Assembly: GCA_964449305.1 (NCBI GenBank)
Contig: CAYUYM010000133.1
Coordinates: 1 to 9,408, forward strand
DNA from: CAYUYM01 sp964449305
GTDB taxonomy: Bacteria; Bacteroidota; Ignavibacteria; SZUA-365; CAYQST01
Direction of reading: 5' to 3'
Length of the DNA stretch: 9,408 nucleotides
Made by a program: the position numbers and the translations under genes. Numbering within the stretch: the stretch's first letter is position 1; each line of letters starts with the position of its first letter. Positions 1 through 7,158 of this stretch are shown one piece after another. Under the pieces are notes generated by a model. That model was given only the letters and a program-made list of their open reading frames with translations, was not told where the DNA came from and ran no database searches.

Positions 1-690
1 GACGATGGTGCGTATGGCGCGGGTGCTCAACCGCCCTCCACGAAGATTGAGGAACAGTGCTTCCGTTGTGAGATGACCTCCGAAGTGAAGTTGCACATGG
101 TCTCGATACGTGGTCAGCGCCATGCGGGCCGCCTGACCAAAGGGAACGGCGCGTTCCTTGCCGCCCTTGCCCCACACGCGCACGATTCCTTCCGCCATGT
201 TCACCGCGCTGACATCGAGCGACGCGAGCTCCGCAACACGGATGCCGGAGCTGTACAGGAGTTCGAGGATGGCCAGATCGCGGGCATTGGCGAGGGAGTC
301 GGGAACGATGGCATCAAGGGCGCCACAGAGCGCGTCCTTCTGAAAATGCACCGGCAGCATTCGAGGCACCTTCACCGACTGCACGCGAAGCAGCGGATTG
401 TGGGCGACGAGGCCGCGGTTCATGGCAAAGGCCATGAAGGATTTGAGCGCCGATCGGGCGCGGGCCAGCGTGTGGCGGCTCACCGTGGGGTTGTCATGCG
501 TCAGTTCCCCGAACCAGGCGCGCACCTGGTGCCGGTCCACGTCGTTGAGCCGACATTCGGTGACGCCAAGGCGCCCGGCCAGCCAGGCATGGAAGCGGTG
601 CAGATCGTGTGCATAGGCGCGCACGGTGTGCGGGGACGCGTTCCGCTCCGCTTCAAGTGAATGGAGAAATGCCGTGATTGCGCGATTCAT
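1..690 (-). CDS. xerC: Tyrosine recombinase XerC/XerD (C-terminal part beyond window edge)
   Basis: Site-specific tyrosine recombinase, probably the XerC/XerD type that resolves chromosome dimers at dif. The 230 visible codons start at ATG 690; an in-frame TGA lies immediately upstream, so this is the first possible start. The N-terminal SAM-like core-binding domain (residues 1-105) has the typical opening ITAFLHSLEAERNASPHTV and the motif RARSALKSFMAFAMNRG. The catalytic domain then begins, with the first active-site arginine in LLYSSGIRVAEL (R151) and the beta-hairpin lysine in WGKGGKERAVPFG (K175). LSTRAIRTIV ends the visible part; the HxLRH box, second His and nucleophilic Tyr fall outside the window. 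It starts 11 nt after the topA stop and is probably cotranscribed with it. XerC versus XerD cannot be settled from this part; the symbol is provisional. An integrase is unlikely given the housekeeping context. Confidence 0.88.
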   Translation of the reverse strand, partial: MNRAITAFLHSLEAERNASPHTVRAYAHDLHRFHAWLAGRLGVTECRLNDVDRHQVRAWFGELTHDNPTVSRHTLARARSALKSFMAFAMNRGLVAHNPLLRVQSVKVPRMLPVHFQKDALCGALDAIVPDSLANARDLAILELLYSSGIRVAELASLDVSAVNMAEGIVRVWGKGGKERAVPFGQAARMALTTYRDHVQLHFGGHLTTEALFLNLRGGRLSTRAIRTIV

Positions 691-701
691 TCAACTGCCG
701 A

Positions 702-2954
702 TCAAGCCGCCACGTGGATGGAATCGAGGGGATTACGGTCCAGCGAAAACTCCTGCTGGCATTTCGGGCACCGAAGGAATTCTCCTTTCTTCTGGGTGTA
801 CTTGCGAAGAAGATAGTGATTTTTGCATGAAGGACAAGCCTGTGGCACGGGGCGATCCCAGGAGATGAAATCGCACTCCGGGTAGCGCACGCAGCCGTAG
901 AAGGTCCGCTTCGTCTTGGACAGGCGCTCCACCAACTCCCCCTTCTCACACTTGGGGCAGGTGACGCCCAGGGTGATGGGCTTGGTGAACTTGCATGATG
1001 GATAGCCCGAGCACCCGATGAACTTGCCATAGCGGCTCTGCTTGAGCATGAGTGCCGATCCGCATGTGGGGCAGGGCTCCTGGATCTTCATCTTCTCCAT
1101 GTCCTCCGGCAAGGGGCGGGCACTCCGGCAGGCCGGGTAGGTGCTGCACGAAAGGAAGCGGCCGTTGCGTCCCCAGCGGATGACCATCGGCTTGCCACAG
1201 GCGTCGCACACCTGGTCGGTCTCCTCAATGAGACGGGCGTTCTCCGGGGACAGGGATTCGAGATGCCGGGAGAAGGGGAGGTAGAAATCGTTCATCACCT
1301 TGAGGTAGGTCGCCTCACCTGTGGCAATGGTGTCGAGCTCATCCTCCATCTTTGCGGTGAACTCCACATTGAACAACTGCTCGAAATACTGGAGGAGCAT
1401 CTTGTTCACGGCGAGCCCCAGCTCGGCGGCGAACAGCTTGCGATCCTTCTGTTCCACATAGCCCCGCTCCTGGATGGTGCTCACGATGAGCGCGTAGGTG
1501 CTTGGTCGGCCGATGCCGCGGGCCTCGAGCTCCTTGATGAGGCTGCTCTCGGTGTACCGGGGGGGTGGCTTGGTGAAATGCTGGTGCGGATCGAAGGACA
1601 GCGGGTGCAGCGTGTCGCCGACACGGATGTCCTCGGGGATGAGCGTCTCCTCCTCACTTGTGTCGGCAGTGTTCTCGGCCTCGAAATCATCATACACCTG
1701 AAGGAAGCCACGGAAGCGGTACACCGAGCCCACGCCCTTGAACAGGAACTCCCCTCCGGCCACCAGCACGGTGGTCTGGCTCAACACCGCCTGCGCCATC
1801 TGGCTGGCGACGAAGCGTTTCCAGACCAGTTCATAGAGCATGTACTGGTCCGTGGTGAGGCTGGAACGGACGCTTTGCGGCGTGTATTCGAGGGATGTGG
1901 GGCGGATGGCTTCATGCGCGTCCTGAGCCGATGCCTTGGCCTTGAACTGCCGCGGTTCCGCGGGGACGAACTCGGGGCCGTAGGTCTGCCCGATCAGCTC
2001 GCGCACGGCCTGCACCGCCTCGCGGCTGGTCCGCGTCGAGTCGGTACGCATGTAGGTGATGAGACCCACCGCCCCCTCCTCACCGAGATCGATTCCCTCA
2101 TACAGCTCCTGCGCCACCATCATGGTGCGCTTGGCGCTGAAGCGGAGGCGGTTCGATGCCTCCTGCTGGAGGGTGCTCGTGATGAATGGCGGCGGCGGTG
2201 TGCGGTTGATCTCCCGCTGCTGGATGTCGGTCACCGTGTAGGTGGGGAGCTTCAGACGCGCGATCAGATCGTTTGCCGAGTCGGCGGTCGTGATCTCGGG
2301 CTCCCTGCCGGCGACGCGTGAGAGCTTTGTGTGCACGCTGCCGTTGCCCTGCTTCTGGAACTCGGAGGTGATGGACCAGTACTCCCTCTCCACGAATGCC
2401 CGGATCTCCATCTCGCGCTCGCAGATGAAGCGCAGGGCGACGGATTGGACGCGGCCGGCGGAAAGGCCCATGTAGATGGTCTTCCACAGGAAGGGGGACA
2501 CCTTGTAGCCCACGATGCGGTCGAGGATGCGCCGTGCCTGCTGGGCCTGCACCAGGCGCTCGTCCACATTGCGGGGCTGGGACATGGCCTCCTTGATGCC
2601 GCTCTTGGTGATCTCGTTGAAGAGGACACGATAGACCTGCTTGCCCCGGGTCTGTTTCTCGATCTCCGTCGCGATGTGTGCTGCGATGGCCTCGCCCTCG
2701 CGGTCAGGGTCGGTGGCGATGTAGATGATCTGTGCCTTGGCTGCCTTCTGCTGGAGGTTCTTGATGATGTCGCCCTTGCCGCGGATGGTCACATAATGGG
2801 GGACGAAGCCCTGTTCGATGTCGACGGCGAGATCCTTGGACGGGAGGTTCTTGATGTGCCCGACAGTGGCCTCGACCACATAGTCCTTGCCGAGATATTT
2901 GCCGATGGTTTTTGCCTTGGAGGGAGATTCAACGATGACGAGTGATTTTGCCAT
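702..2954 (-). CDS. topA: DNA topoisomerase I (type IA)
   Basis: Relaxes negatively supercoiled DNA by transient single-strand cleavage through a 5'-phosphotyrosine. The 750-aa protein is complete. The N-terminal TOPRIM domain has SLVIVESPSKAKTIGKYLG (metal/acid residue E9) and the acidic triad region ATDPDREGEAIAAHI (D82, D84, E86). The catalytic tyrosine is Y301 in GLITYMRTDSTR. AQDAHEAIRPT (343-353) and the ARGIGRPSTYA box (478-488) are typical of the family. The C-terminus carries three topoisomerase C4 zinc ribbons (C583/C586/C603/C609, C628/C631/C648/C654, C666/C669/C688/C694) and a fourth CxxC...CxxC knuckle (C707/C710/C729/C732). An acidic segment around 422-441 looks like a linker insertion. 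Length lies between the B. subtilis (about 690) and E. coli (865) enzymes. Start ATG 2954 gives the canonical MAKSLVIVESP N-terminus; no strong Shine-Dalgarno is visible. It lies upstream of xer and downstream of smg. Confidence 0.98.
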   Translation of the reverse strand: MAKSLVIVESPSKAKTIGKYLGKDYVVEATVGHIKNLPSKDLAVDIEQGFVPHYVTIRGKGDIIKNLQQKAAKAQIIYIATDPDREGEAIAAHIATEIEKQTRGKQVYRVLFNEITKSGIKEAMSQPRNVDERLVQAQQARRILDRIVGYKVSPFLWKTIYMGLSAGRVQSVALRFICEREMEIRAFVEREYWSITSEFQKQGNGSVHTKLSRVAGREPEITTADSANDLIARLKLPTYTVTDIQQREINRTPPPPFITSTLQQEASNRLRFSAKRTMMVAQELYEGIDLGEEGAVGLITYMRTDSTRTSREAVQAVRELIGQTYGPEFVPAEPRQFKAKASAQDAHEAIRPTSLEYTPQSVRSSLTTDQYMLYELVWKRFVASQMAQAVLSQTTVLVAGGEFLFKGVGSVYRFRGFLQVYDDFEAENTADTSEEETLIPEDIRVGDTLHPLSFDPHQHFTKPPPRYTESSLIKELEARGIGRPSTYALIVSTIQERGYVEQKDRKLFAAELGLAVNKMLLQYFEQLFNVEFTAKMEDELDTIATGEATYLKVMNDFYLPFSRHLESLSPENARLIEETDQVCDACGKPMVIRWGRNGRFLSCSTYPACRSARPLPEDMEKMKIQEPCPTCGSALMLKQSRYGKFIGCSGYPSCKFTKPITLGVTCPKCEKGELVERLSKTKRTFYGCVRYPECDFISWDRPVPQACPSCKNHYLLRKYTQKKGEFLRCPKCQQEFSLDRNPLDSIHVAA

Positions 2955-3145
2955 GAGATCGTGTGTTCCGGTCTGAAGAGGTGTGTGGGTGTCGTGGATG
3001 CGCGTCGGCGAGGCTGGGCGTGAGGCGATGTCGCATGCCGGCGGTTGGAGGGCGCGCCGACGATGCGTGTGTGCATGAAACAGACGTCACTGCCTGGAAC
3101 CTCCAACGTTGCACCGAAAGTCCGGAGGTGGATGAATGTATGCCG
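2955..3145. other. Intergenic gap between smg and topA
   Basis: 191 bp with no credible gene in any frame. Two spaced 8-bp inverted repeats are present (CGTCGGCG at 3003 with CGCCGACG at 3054; GTTGGAGG near 3042 with CCTCCAAC near 3101). Their loops exceed 40 nt, so I do not call them hairpins. No clear -35/-10 pair was found reading towards topA. The gap is long for an otherwise compact gene series, so it could hold a topA promoter or supercoiling-responsive control region that I cannot recognise. Confidence 0.4.
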
Positions 3146-3604
3146 TCAGTGGATTGTGTCCTTGCTGTTGAGCATCACGCGGCTGCCGATGCGCGTGGAA
3201 TCGTCGAAGTCGAAGATGACCGACGCGACGATGGATTTGATGGTGTCGACGCCCACGCGGGCGAAGCCGGCCATCATGATGCGGTCGATGACCTGTTCGA
3301 GGCCCATGTCGTCGAGAAGCCCGAGCTCGCGGAGCTGGATCAGGTAGCCATGGGCATCGGGAGTGAAGACATTGCGCTCCGCCTCGTGCAGCATGCGGAA
3401 GGCATGCGGGGAGGGGCGTTCGTCGCCGGTCAGGATGTTCTCACCGAGATTGATCTTGTCGAACAGCCAGCTGAACGCGGTGCTGATCTCGTTCTCCGTG
3501 TATCCGCTGTCGGAAAGGAGTCGGAGGTCGATTTCACCCAGCCGCTTGTCCTGCTTGAGTTCCTGCACCAGAAAGACGATTATTTCAATGATTTTTTCCT
3601 GCAT
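3146..3604 (-). CDS. smg: Smg family protein (DUF494)
   Basis: 152-aa protein matching the Smg/DUF494 family in length and in its mainly alpha-helical layout. The N-terminus MQEKIIEIIVFLVQELKQ is followed by the GYTENEISTAFSWLFDKI region, an ERPSPHAFRMLHEAERNVFT segment where Smg proteins carry their 'R.y.p.E...l' region, and LRELGLLDDMGLEQVIDR before the C-terminus. The biochemical function of Smg is not established; in gamma- and beta-proteobacteria it sits in the dprA-smg-topA neighbourhood, and here it again precedes topA. The reading frame is open upstream to 3673, but the internal ATG at 3604 is preferred. It gives the family length, and a sigma70-type promoter (3645-3673) lies inside the extension. 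AGGA directly abuts the ATG, so the Shine-Dalgarno is poorly placed. No signal peptide or membrane segment; a cytosolic protein is expected. Confidence 0.82.
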   Translation of the reverse strand: MQEKIIEIIVFLVQELKQDKRLGEIDLRLLSDSGYTENEISTAFSWLFDKINLGENILTGDERPSPHAFRMLHEAERNVFTPDAHGYLIQLRELGLLDDMGLEQVIDRIMMAGFARVGVDTIKSIVASVIFDFDDSTRIGSRVMLNSKDTIH

Positions 3605-3644
3605 TCCTGTCGACTGCCCATGACGTGACGTGGTACTCGTCGAA

Positions 3645-3673
3645 AATGTATGCCCAAAAAATCCGAATGTCAA
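3645..3673 (-). promoter_or_regulatory. Sigma70-type promoter for smg (and possibly topA-xer)
   Basis: On the minus strand a perfect TTGACA (3673-3668) is followed by a 17-nt spacer and TACATT (3650-3645), 4 of 6 matches to TATAAT. Transcription would start near 3638, giving a leader of about 34 nt before the smg ATG at 3604. The element lies in the 81-bp gap after ybeY and argues against starting smg upstream. Confidence 0.6.
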
Positions 3674-3685
3674 GTCAGGATCCCA

Positions 3686-4111
3686 TCACACGGGGGCGGT
3701 GATGCCTCCGAGGTGGTGGTCTTCGCGCAGGCGCATGGCAGCCCGGTGCTCATCGGTGTCGTCGTCATATCCGCACAGGTGGAGAATGCCGTGGATGGCG
3801 AGGCGGGCGAGTTCCAGGCGTGTCGGGACGTGGTATTCTGCGGCCTGCCGGCGTGCAGTGTCGGCGGAAATGTAGATCTCGGCCTCAAGATCGGGATCGG
3901 ATTCCAGCGGAAAGGTGATCACATCGGTCGTGTGGTCGTGTCCCAGAAACTCCACGTTCAGCCTGTGGATGGTGGCATCGTCCACGATGATGATGGTGAG
4001 TGTGGCGTTGTTTCTGCCTTCTCCGGACAGCACTGCATAGGCCAGCCTCTGGAAAAAGAACTTCGAAATCCGCCCGACCGGGACGGCGAAATGAACATCG
4101 ATGGCATGCAC
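3686..4111 (-). CDS. ybeY: Endoribonuclease / rRNA maturation factor YbeY
   Basis: YbeY (UPF0054) is a single-domain zinc-dependent endoribonuclease acting in 16S rRNA 3'-end maturation and late 70S quality control. The 141-aa protein shows the family order: a TLTIIIVDDATIHRLNVEFLGHD strand-helix region, the substrate-groove motif TTDVITFPLE (61-70), EAEIYISADTA (77-85), and the metal motif HGILHLCGYDD (107-117). Zinc ligands H107 and H111 are present, but the third canonical His (the H of GYDH) is D117 here; H122 follows five residues later. FLGHDHTTDVITF and LHLCGY resemble Bacteroidota/Chlorobiota YbeY rather than proteobacterial YbeY. The start is GTG at 4111, since no in-frame ATG would preserve the N-terminus. 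It lies 7 nt after the stop of the unknown upstream gene, so coupling is likely. Confidence 0.95.
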   Translation of the reverse strand: MHAIDVHFAVPVGRISKFFFQRLAYAVLSGEGRNNATLTIIIVDDATIHRLNVEFLGHDHTTDVITFPLESDPDLEAEIYISADTARRQAAEYHVPTRLELARLAIHGILHLCGYDDDTDEHRAAMRLREDHHLGGITAPV

Positions 4112-4118
4112 CGGCGTG

Positions 4119-4577
4119 CTATTCCCGATCCGGCGTGGCGATGTCGTCGGACAGCAGGTGTTCGGTCAGCGAAAGGGCGATGCCGGACAACATGACCTCT
4201 GGCCCGAGCGTGGTGAAATTCCCGGACAGCAGCGAGCGGTCGACATTGGCATACATGGAACATCCGCCGTTGCGCTCCACGATGAGCCCCGACAGCTTGC
4301 CTCCGGACTCCGCGACAAAGGTGATCTCCCCCATCAATTCGCTGACCACTATCCCGGAGCAGTGCTGAAGCTGGAGGTTGGAGTTGGCCGTGTAGACCGT
4401 GATCAGGGCTCCGGTTTCGCGCCCGATGGCGATGTCGGGCCAGATCTCGAGCGAGAGCTGGTGTGCGGCATCGTCGCCATGGATCTCGAAGCGGATGTGG
4501 TCTGCGTACTCCCGACCCGGGACGCCGAGAACGGCCTCCACCTCGGCTCGCGTTTCATTGGAAAAGGAAAAACTCAT
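4119..4577 (-). CDS. Hypothetical protein, first gene of the ybeY transcript
   Basis: I do not recognise this 152-aa protein. It starts at ATG 4577 (MSFSFSNETRAEVEAVLG) and ends in TAG 7 nt before ybeY. Composition is that of a soluble, acidic alpha/beta protein: an N-terminal helix (7-18), alternating strand-like segments (HIRFEIHG 27-34, QLSLEIWPDIAIG 40-52, GALITVYTA 56-64, IVVSELMGEITFVAES 76-91, KLSGLIVERNGG 94-105), and a more hydrophobic C-terminal helix (LGPEVMLSGIALSLTEHLL, 124-142). It has two Cys (C73, C106), no CxxC, no Walker motif, no signal peptide and no obvious membrane helix. The many amphipathic strands would suit a small beta-rich domain, but that is inference. Codon use and GC match the neighbours, so it looks native. 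Its tight link to ybeY suggests coexpression, perhaps a role in translation or envelope homeostasis; no function is claimed. Confidence 0.8.
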   Translation of the reverse strand: MSFSFSNETRAEVEAVLGVPGREYADHIRFEIHGDDAAHQLSLEIWPDIAIGRETGALITVYTANSNLQLQHCSGIVVSELMGEITFVAESGGKLSGLIVERNGGCSMYANVDRSLLSGNFTTLGPEVMLSGIALSLTEHLLSDDIATPDRE

Positions 4578-4617
4578 GGGGTCCGTTGTCCTTCAACTGC
4601 GTCGCATCGTGTTGCGG

Positions 4618-4655
4618 AAACCCGCATGTCGGGCGTGCGGGAGGGTCATTTCCCT
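4618..4655 (-). other. Possible hairpins in the leader of the 4577-start transcript
   Basis: CCCGCA (4621-4626) can pair with TGCGGG (4636-4641) across a 9-nt loop, and AGGG (4642-4645) with CCCT (4652-4655). Both lie between the predicted start point near 4652 and the ATG at 4577. Neither has a U-tract, so they are not called terminators. In GC-rich DNA stems this short may be chance. Confidence 0.25.
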
Positions 4656-4658
4656 GTC

Positions 4659-4687
4659 AAAATAGGAAGGCCCCCGTGGTTTGTCAA
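4659..4687 (-). promoter_or_regulatory. Sigma70-type promoter for the hypothetical-ybeY genes
   Basis: On the minus strand a perfect TTGACA (4687-4682), a 17-nt spacer and TATTTT (4664-4659, 4 of 6 to TATAAT) form a well-spaced promoter. The predicted start is near 4652, giving a leader of about 75 nt. A second TTGACA (4660-4655) overlaps the -10 but has no matching -10 downstream. Confidence 0.6.
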
Positions 4688-4711
4688 GCTTCGGGCATTC
4701 GGATGAAGTGT

Positions 4712-4719
4712 TATATTTG
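4712..4719 (+). promoter_or_regulatory. Candidate -10/-7 element for gltX
   Basis: TATATTTG lies about 70 bp before the gltX start in otherwise GC-rich DNA. It serves as a sigma70 -10 (TATATT) and also fits the TAnnTTTG -7 consensus known from Bacteroidota. No convincing -35 or -33 element is at the usual distance: TTGTCA at 4681 is about 24-25 nt away. The call therefore rests on one box plus position. Confidence 0.35.
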
Positions 4720-4789
4720 ATGATTCTTGGCGGGCGTTTCCCCCATCACCTGATCGCCATGCCCGCCACCACCAATCCGTCTAACACGC

Positions 4790-6223
4790 ATGAGCAACGA
4801 CATCCCGTCACAGGTCCGCGTCCGTTTCGCCCCCAGTCCCACAGGGTATCTCCATGTGGGGGGGCTTCGCACCGCCCTCTATAATTTCCTGTTCGCAAGG
4901 AAACATGGAGGGACCTTCATCCTCCGCATCGAGGACACGGATCGGACACGCTTTGTGGAGGGGGCGCAGGAGAACCTCATGGAGGTGCTGCACTGGGCGG
5001 GCATCCATTTTGACGAGGGCCCCGGAGTGGGCGGCGACCACGGGCCCTACGTGCAATCGGAGCGGCAGGACATCTATGTGGCCCATGCCAGCCGCCTTCT
5101 CGAGCTCGGGCATGCCTACCGCTGCTTCTGTCCGCCCCGGCCCGCCGACGAACGAACCCACCAATCCGCGGGTCAGGTGGAGGATCCCTGCCGCCGGCTC
5201 GACCCCGCGGACGCCGCCGGCCGTGCCGCCGCGGGTGATGCGCACACCATCCGCCTCCGCGTGCCGTGCGAGGGCGTGGTGCCCTGGCACGATGTGCTCC
5301 ATGGCGACATGGCCATCGACGTTTCCGAGATCGACGACCAGGTGCTGCTCAAGACCGACGGCTTTCCCACCTACCATCTTGCCAACGTGGTGGACGACCA
5401 CCTCATGGGGATCACCCATGTGATCCGCGGGGAGGAATGGCTGCCCTCCACACCCAAGCATGTCCTGCTCTACAACGCCTTCGGCTGGGCCGCCCCGGTG
5501 TTTGTCCACCTGCCGCTTCTGCTCAACGCCGACAGGCGGAAGCTCTCGAAGCGGGAGGGGGATGTGGCTGTGGAGGCGTTCCGGGACAAGGGCTATCTCC
5601 CCGAAGCCCTTGTGAATTTCATCGCACTCCTCGGCTGGCATGGCGCTGACGATCGCGAGATCTACACGCTTGATGAGCTCTCCGAGGCCTTCTCGCTCGA
5701 GAGGATCAGCAGTTCGGGCGCCGTGTTCAATGTGGAGAAGCTCAACTGGTTCAACGCCCACCACCTCGCCGCGATGGACGAGGAGCGTCGGCTGACGCTT
5801 GCCATGGAGCATTGCATCCGGGCCGGCAGGGACGTGCAAGACCGGGGACGCATGGCAGGGATCGTGGCCGCACTCGCCGGACGCTTCTCCACCATGGAGG
5901 AGTTTGTGGCACAGTCGGAATTCTTCTTTTCGGATCACATCCAGCCCGCGGATGAGGAGAGCGCTGCAATCGTGGCGCGGCCAGGTGCGCGGGCCGTGCT
6001 GCAGGCGTTGCACGGGCGCATCGGCGGTGCGGCGGCATGGACGGGGGAGGAGTTCAAGGCGCGTGTCAAGGATGTGCAGCAGGAACTGGGGGTGAAGGGA
6101 CGCGATCTGTTCATGCCCATACGCATCGCCCTGTCCGGATCAATGCATGGCCCGGATCTCGGCGCCATCGCGGAGATCCTCGGTCCGGAGGAGACTGCGC
6201 GACGCATCGGAGCATGCCTGTGA
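4790..6223 (+). CDS. gltX: Glutamyl-tRNA synthetase
   Basis: Class I aminoacyl-tRNA synthetase that charges tRNA-Glu in the cytosol. The 477-aa length is normal for bacterial GluRS. The Rossmann fold opens with VRFAPSPTGYLHVGGLRTAL, holding the HIGH-type motif HVGG (22-25), then LRIEDTDRTR (45-54) and GPYVQSER (85-92). A partial zinc-site signature is seen as RCFC (C112, C114) with C134 in EDPCRRL. DGFPTYHLANVVDDHLMGITHVIRGEEW (190-217) is the acceptor-binding/catalytic core, and KLSKRE (251-256) is the KMSKS loop. The C-terminal anticodon-binding helical domain follows. Whether it discriminates tRNA-Glu from tRNA-Gln cannot be judged here. ATG 4790 gives the canonical N-terminus but has no good Shine-Dalgarno. 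The stop TGA (6221-6223) overlaps the start of the next gene. Confidence 0.98.
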   Translation: MSNDIPSQVRVRFAPSPTGYLHVGGLRTALYNFLFARKHGGTFILRIEDTDRTRFVEGAQENLMEVLHWAGIHFDEGPGVGGDHGPYVQSERQDIYVAHASRLLELGHAYRCFCPPRPADERTHQSAGQVEDPCRRLDPADAAGRAAAGDAHTIRLRVPCEGVVPWHDVLHGDMAIDVSEIDDQVLLKTDGFPTYHLANVVDDHLMGITHVIRGEEWLPSTPKHVLLYNAFGWAAPVFVHLPLLLNADRRKLSKREGDVAVEAFRDKGYLPEALVNFIALLGWHGADDREIYTLDELSEAFSLERISSSGAVFNVEKLNWFNAHHLAAMDEERRLTLAMEHCIRAGRDVQDRGRMAGIVAALAGRFSTMEEFVAQSEFFFSDHIQPADEESAAIVARPGARAVLQALHGRIGGAAAWTGEEFKARVKDVQQELGVKGRDLFMPIRIALSGSMHGPDLGAIAEILGPEETARRIGACL

Positions 6224-7158
6224 TGCAGACGATGCCCGACTGCACCTGCATCATCATCCATTACCGGCATCCCGATTACACGGCCGCGCTGGTGCGCGAG
6301 CTGCTGGAGGACGAGGCCGGATCGATCGAGGTGCTGGTGGTGGACAACGGTTCGCCCGATCCCTGTGAGCCGGACTTCCACGACGAGCGCCTCCGCATCC
6401 TTCGGTTGGAGCGGAACGTGGGATACTCCGGCGCCTGCAACCGTGGAGCCGCCGAAGCGCGCGGGCGACATCTTTTCATCATGAACAACGACATGGAATG
6501 CCCGCCCGACCGGGTGCACGCCCTTGTCCGGCATCTCGACAGCGACCCCGGCATCGGCGTTCTGGCCCCGCATCTCGTCAACCGGGACGGGTCGTTTCAA
6601 CACTCCTTCGGCGACGACCTCTCGATCATCTTCGAGATGACGCGCAAGCTCACATCCCGGCGTGAAAGCCGGATGGCCGAGGCGATGGTCCGGCGTGCGG
6701 AGCGCGAGGGCGATGCGATTCTCGACATGGACTGGGTGATCGGCGCGGCGATGATGTTGCCGCGCGATGTGTACGGCGCCGTGGGAGGATTCGACGAGGG
6801 GTATTTCTTCTTTTTCGAGGACTGGGATCTCTGCAGCCGGATCGCACGGGCCGGCCTGCGCATCTGCTACGCGCCGGGTGTGGTGGTGACGCACTACGGC
6901 AACGGTTCCAAGATGAAGACGGCGGACCACATCCAGATCAGCTACCGCATGGGCCAGTTGCGCTTTTATTCCCGCTTCAACCATGAGGCGGAGCTCGGGC
7001 TGTTGAAGGCCTATCTCTGTGTGAAATTCCTCGTCCAGGCCGCACTCAATCCGGATCGGCGGCGGTTTGCCACCGAGCTGATCCGCGAGGTGATCCGTTT
7101 CCATCTGCCGGATTCGGAGCGGCGCAACGGCGGAGGCATCCAAGGACAGACACCATGA
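6223..7158 (+). CDS. GT2-family glycosyltransferase (rhamnosyltransferase-like)
   Basis: GT-A fold family 2 glycosyltransferase, probably moving a sugar from a nucleotide donor to a cell-envelope glycan or glycolipid at the cytosolic membrane face. Numbering the 311-aa form: CTCIIIHYRHPD (7-18) starts the fold, VLVVDNGSPD (37-46) holds the nucleotide-binding Asp, ERNVGYSGACNRGAAEARG (63-81) is the typical 'N.G.a.a.N.G' loop, and FIMNNDME (85-92) stands at the DxD metal-site position. GGFDEGYFFFFEDWDLCSRI (188-207) contains the catalytic-base ED/WDLC motif of rhamnosyltransferase-like enzymes. The C-terminal tail (260-311) has an amphipathic VKFLVQAAL segment but no clear membrane helix. Start choice: ATG at 6214, 6223 or 6232. 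6223 is preferred because it overlaps the gltX stop (TGATG) and has GGAG 10 nt upstream. Its own stop overlaps nadD. The acceptor is unknown. Confidence 0.9.
   Translation: MQTMPDCTCIIIHYRHPDYTAALVRELLEDEAGSIEVLVVDNGSPDPCEPDFHDERLRILRLERNVGYSGACNRGAAEARGRHLFIMNNDMECPPDRVHALVRHLDSDPGIGVLAPHLVNRDGSFQHSFGDDLSIIFEMTRKLTSRRESRMAEAMVRRAEREGDAILDMDWVIGAAMMLPRDVYGAVGGFDEGYFFFFEDWDLCSRIARAGLRICYAPGVVVTHYGNGSKMKTADHIQISYRMGQLRFYSRFNHEAELGLLKAYLCVKFLVQAALNPDRRRFATELIREVIRFHLPDSERRNGGGIQGQTP

Noticed and set aside
73..660. 195-codon plus-strand frame over the recombinase
   Set aside because: The opposite strand encodes a convincing XerC/D protein; this frame has no recognisable motif.
1263..2321. Long plus-strand frame of 352 codons inside topA
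   Set aside because: It is antisense to a complete topA with all catalytic motifs. Its composition (many His, Leu, Gly, Glu) is typical of a high-GC shadow frame.
3003..3110. Two 8-bp inverted repeats in the topA upstream gap
   Set aside because: Arms are more than 40 nt apart and not nested with symmetry; expected by chance in GC-rich DNA.
3605..3673. Upstream extension of smg by 23 codons
   Set aside because: It contains the TTGACA/TACATT promoter, has low-complexity sequence and would exceed the family length.
4808..6013. 401-codon minus-strand frame opposite gltX
   Set aside because: It mirrors the gltX codons. No family motif is visible and gltX is unambiguous.
5935..7143. 402-codon minus-strand frame opposite the end of gltX and the glycosyltransferase
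   Set aside because: A shadow of two well-supported genes, with His/Arg-rich composition and no motif.
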